From assembly GCA_021821055.1 (NCBI GenBank), contig JAKACX010000021.1:1-35651 (forward strand): 35,651 nucleotides of DNA. The letters run 5' to 3'. Shown in pieces: positions 35,135 to 35,651 of the stretch (its first letter is position 1; every line of letters begins with the position of its first letter). Position numbers and translations under genes: made by a program. Source of the DNA: Bacillota bacterium. GTDB lineage: Bacteria; Bacillota; Bacilli; Alicyclobacillales; SLC66. Under the pieces are notes generated by a model. It did not search any database, was not told the DNA's origin, and saw only the letters and a list, made by a program, of their open reading frames with translations.

Positions 35135-35162
35135 TTGGGTTCGGTCACGATCGCCGGCTTCA
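35135..35162 (+). other. degenerate copy of the tRNA-Gly 3' end (attR candidate)
   Basis: The segment keeps gggttcg, atcgcc and gcttca in register with the tRNA-Gly end at 34208-34235, with 22 of 28 identical bases. The T stem no longer pairs, so it is not part of a tRNA. It begins just after the HEPN stop codon. Confidence 0.45.
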
Positions 35163-35189
35163 CAAATCAAAGCGTTAACGCGGAAAGAG

Positions 35190-35309
35190 GATGGTCAGAT
35201 CTCAGACCCTACCATAGCGGATTCGGTGATTGACCGACTGTTGAACAAGTCGCATCACATGACACTGACAGGCGAGTCGATGCGAAGCGAGGTGCCCCTC
35301 TTGTCATAG
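35190..35309 (+). pseudogene. 3' fragment of istB (IS21-family ATPase helper)
   Basis: DPTIADSVIDRLLNKSHHMT followed by LTGESMR is the C-terminal signature of IstB, the AAA+ helper of IS21-type transposition. Only about the last 40 codons remain, ending at TAG 35307-35309. No istA or rest of istB precedes it, so the element is truncated on the left. Upstream codons of the same frame resemble nothing. Confidence 0.8.
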
Positions 35310-35351
35310 GAGCAGCTTCTGTGGTACGACTACAACAACAGGTCTGAGTGG

Positions 35352-35422
35352 TGGACGAATCTTATCGGAATACATGGACGATTGTTTTCGGAATGAGTGG
35401 ACGAATTGATCGGAATACGCAC
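35352..35422 (+). mobile_element. right end of an IS21-family insertion sequence
   Basis: Three units of about 23 bp follow one another: tggacgaatcttatcggaat (35352), tggacgattgttttcggaat (35375) and tggacgaattgatcggaata (35398). Repeated terminal units just after istB are characteristic of IS21-type ends. The outer tip is probably near cggaatacgca at 35412-35422. Confidence 0.75.
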
Positions 35423-35439
35423 TGTATCCACTCACTGAG

Positions 35440-35651
35440 TTAAGCGCCGTCGTGTGTCTCTACAAGATGATGAAAGGATTGGCACATTCCCTGAAGTTCC
35501 GTGGCCCCTGGAACCTCCTGAAGTAACGGATCACGATAGGGCTTGTCCCGATCATTGATCTGAACCTCTTTCTGCGTTAATAGAATGGCGGCCTGACGTG
35601 GGCTCACGCGGCGTCGGCGATGGACCGTTCGGGGTCCTTGACCGCTCTTCA
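35440..35651 (-). pseudogene. partial ISL3-family transposase, cut off next to the IS21 end
   Basis: On the minus strand an open frame runs in from the window edge to TAA at 35442-35440. It contains RRVSPRQAAILLTQKEV and later LQGMCQSFHHLVETHDG, which resemble the internal SPRQ...aawLL and aqrF..lvrerDG segments of ISL3 transposases. The rest of that protein, with the SNGQVEG region, should follow but is missing. The stop lies 18 nt from the IS21 tip, so IS21 insertion probably broke the gene. The start lies outside the window. Confidence 0.55.

Overview
The window is about 35.6 kb of high-GC DNA (roughly 60% by eye) from an endospore-forming member of the Bacilli. The gene order follows the Bacillus subtilis glmU-to-lysS block almost step for step: glmU, prs, pth, fin, mfd, spoVT, spoVB, mazG/yabN, rqcP/yabO, yabP, yabQ, divIC, yabR, spoIIE, yabS, yabT, tilS, hpt, ftsH, hslO, cysK, folP, folK, yazB, dusB, lysS. 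The GC content, an HU gene between mazG and rqcP, and a comEB-cmpA pair between yabR and spoIIE suggest a lineage outside the genus Bacillus, perhaps Alicyclobacillaceae-like. That placement is inference.

Bases 1-11992 carry cell-wall precursor synthesis (glmU), PRPP synthesis, peptidyl-tRNA hydrolysis, the anti-sigma-F factor Fin, the repair translocase Mfd, a PpiC-type foldase lipoprotein, two sporulation genes, MazG, HU and RqcP. GlmU is split by an in-frame TAA between its two enzymatic domains. Bases 11993-18803 hold sporulation and division genes (yabP, yabQ, divIC, yabR, cmpA, comEB, spoIIE, yabS), separated by a family of palindromic repeats with tips like TAGGGGACATGTGATAAAG. Bases 18793-30716 are housekeeping genes: the YabT kinase, TilS, Hpt, FtsH, Hsp33, CysK, folate genes, DusB, GreA and LysS.

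After lysS the conserved block ends. Next come a further copy of the repeat, an unrecognised 537-residue protein with a PD-(D/E)XK nuclease signature, tRNA-Gly(GCC) and tRNA-Ile2(CAU), a GNAT acetyltransferase, a VOC-family protein and tRNA-Gly(UCC). The last kilobase and a half is mobile: an MNT/HEPN toxin-antitoxin pair bounded by the tRNA-Gly 3' end and a degenerate copy of it, an IS21-type right end with the tail of istB, and a truncated ISL3-type transposase.

The sites that best explain regulation are a spoIIE promoter with the 21-bp spacer typical of Spo0A-activated promoters, a sigma-F/G-like promoter for fin, and a consensus sigma-A promoter for greA followed by an intrinsic terminator in its leader. 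The strongest candidates for something undescribed are the split glmU, the palindromic repeat family that begins at stop codons, the nuclease-like gene and the tRNA-bounded MNT/HEPN module.
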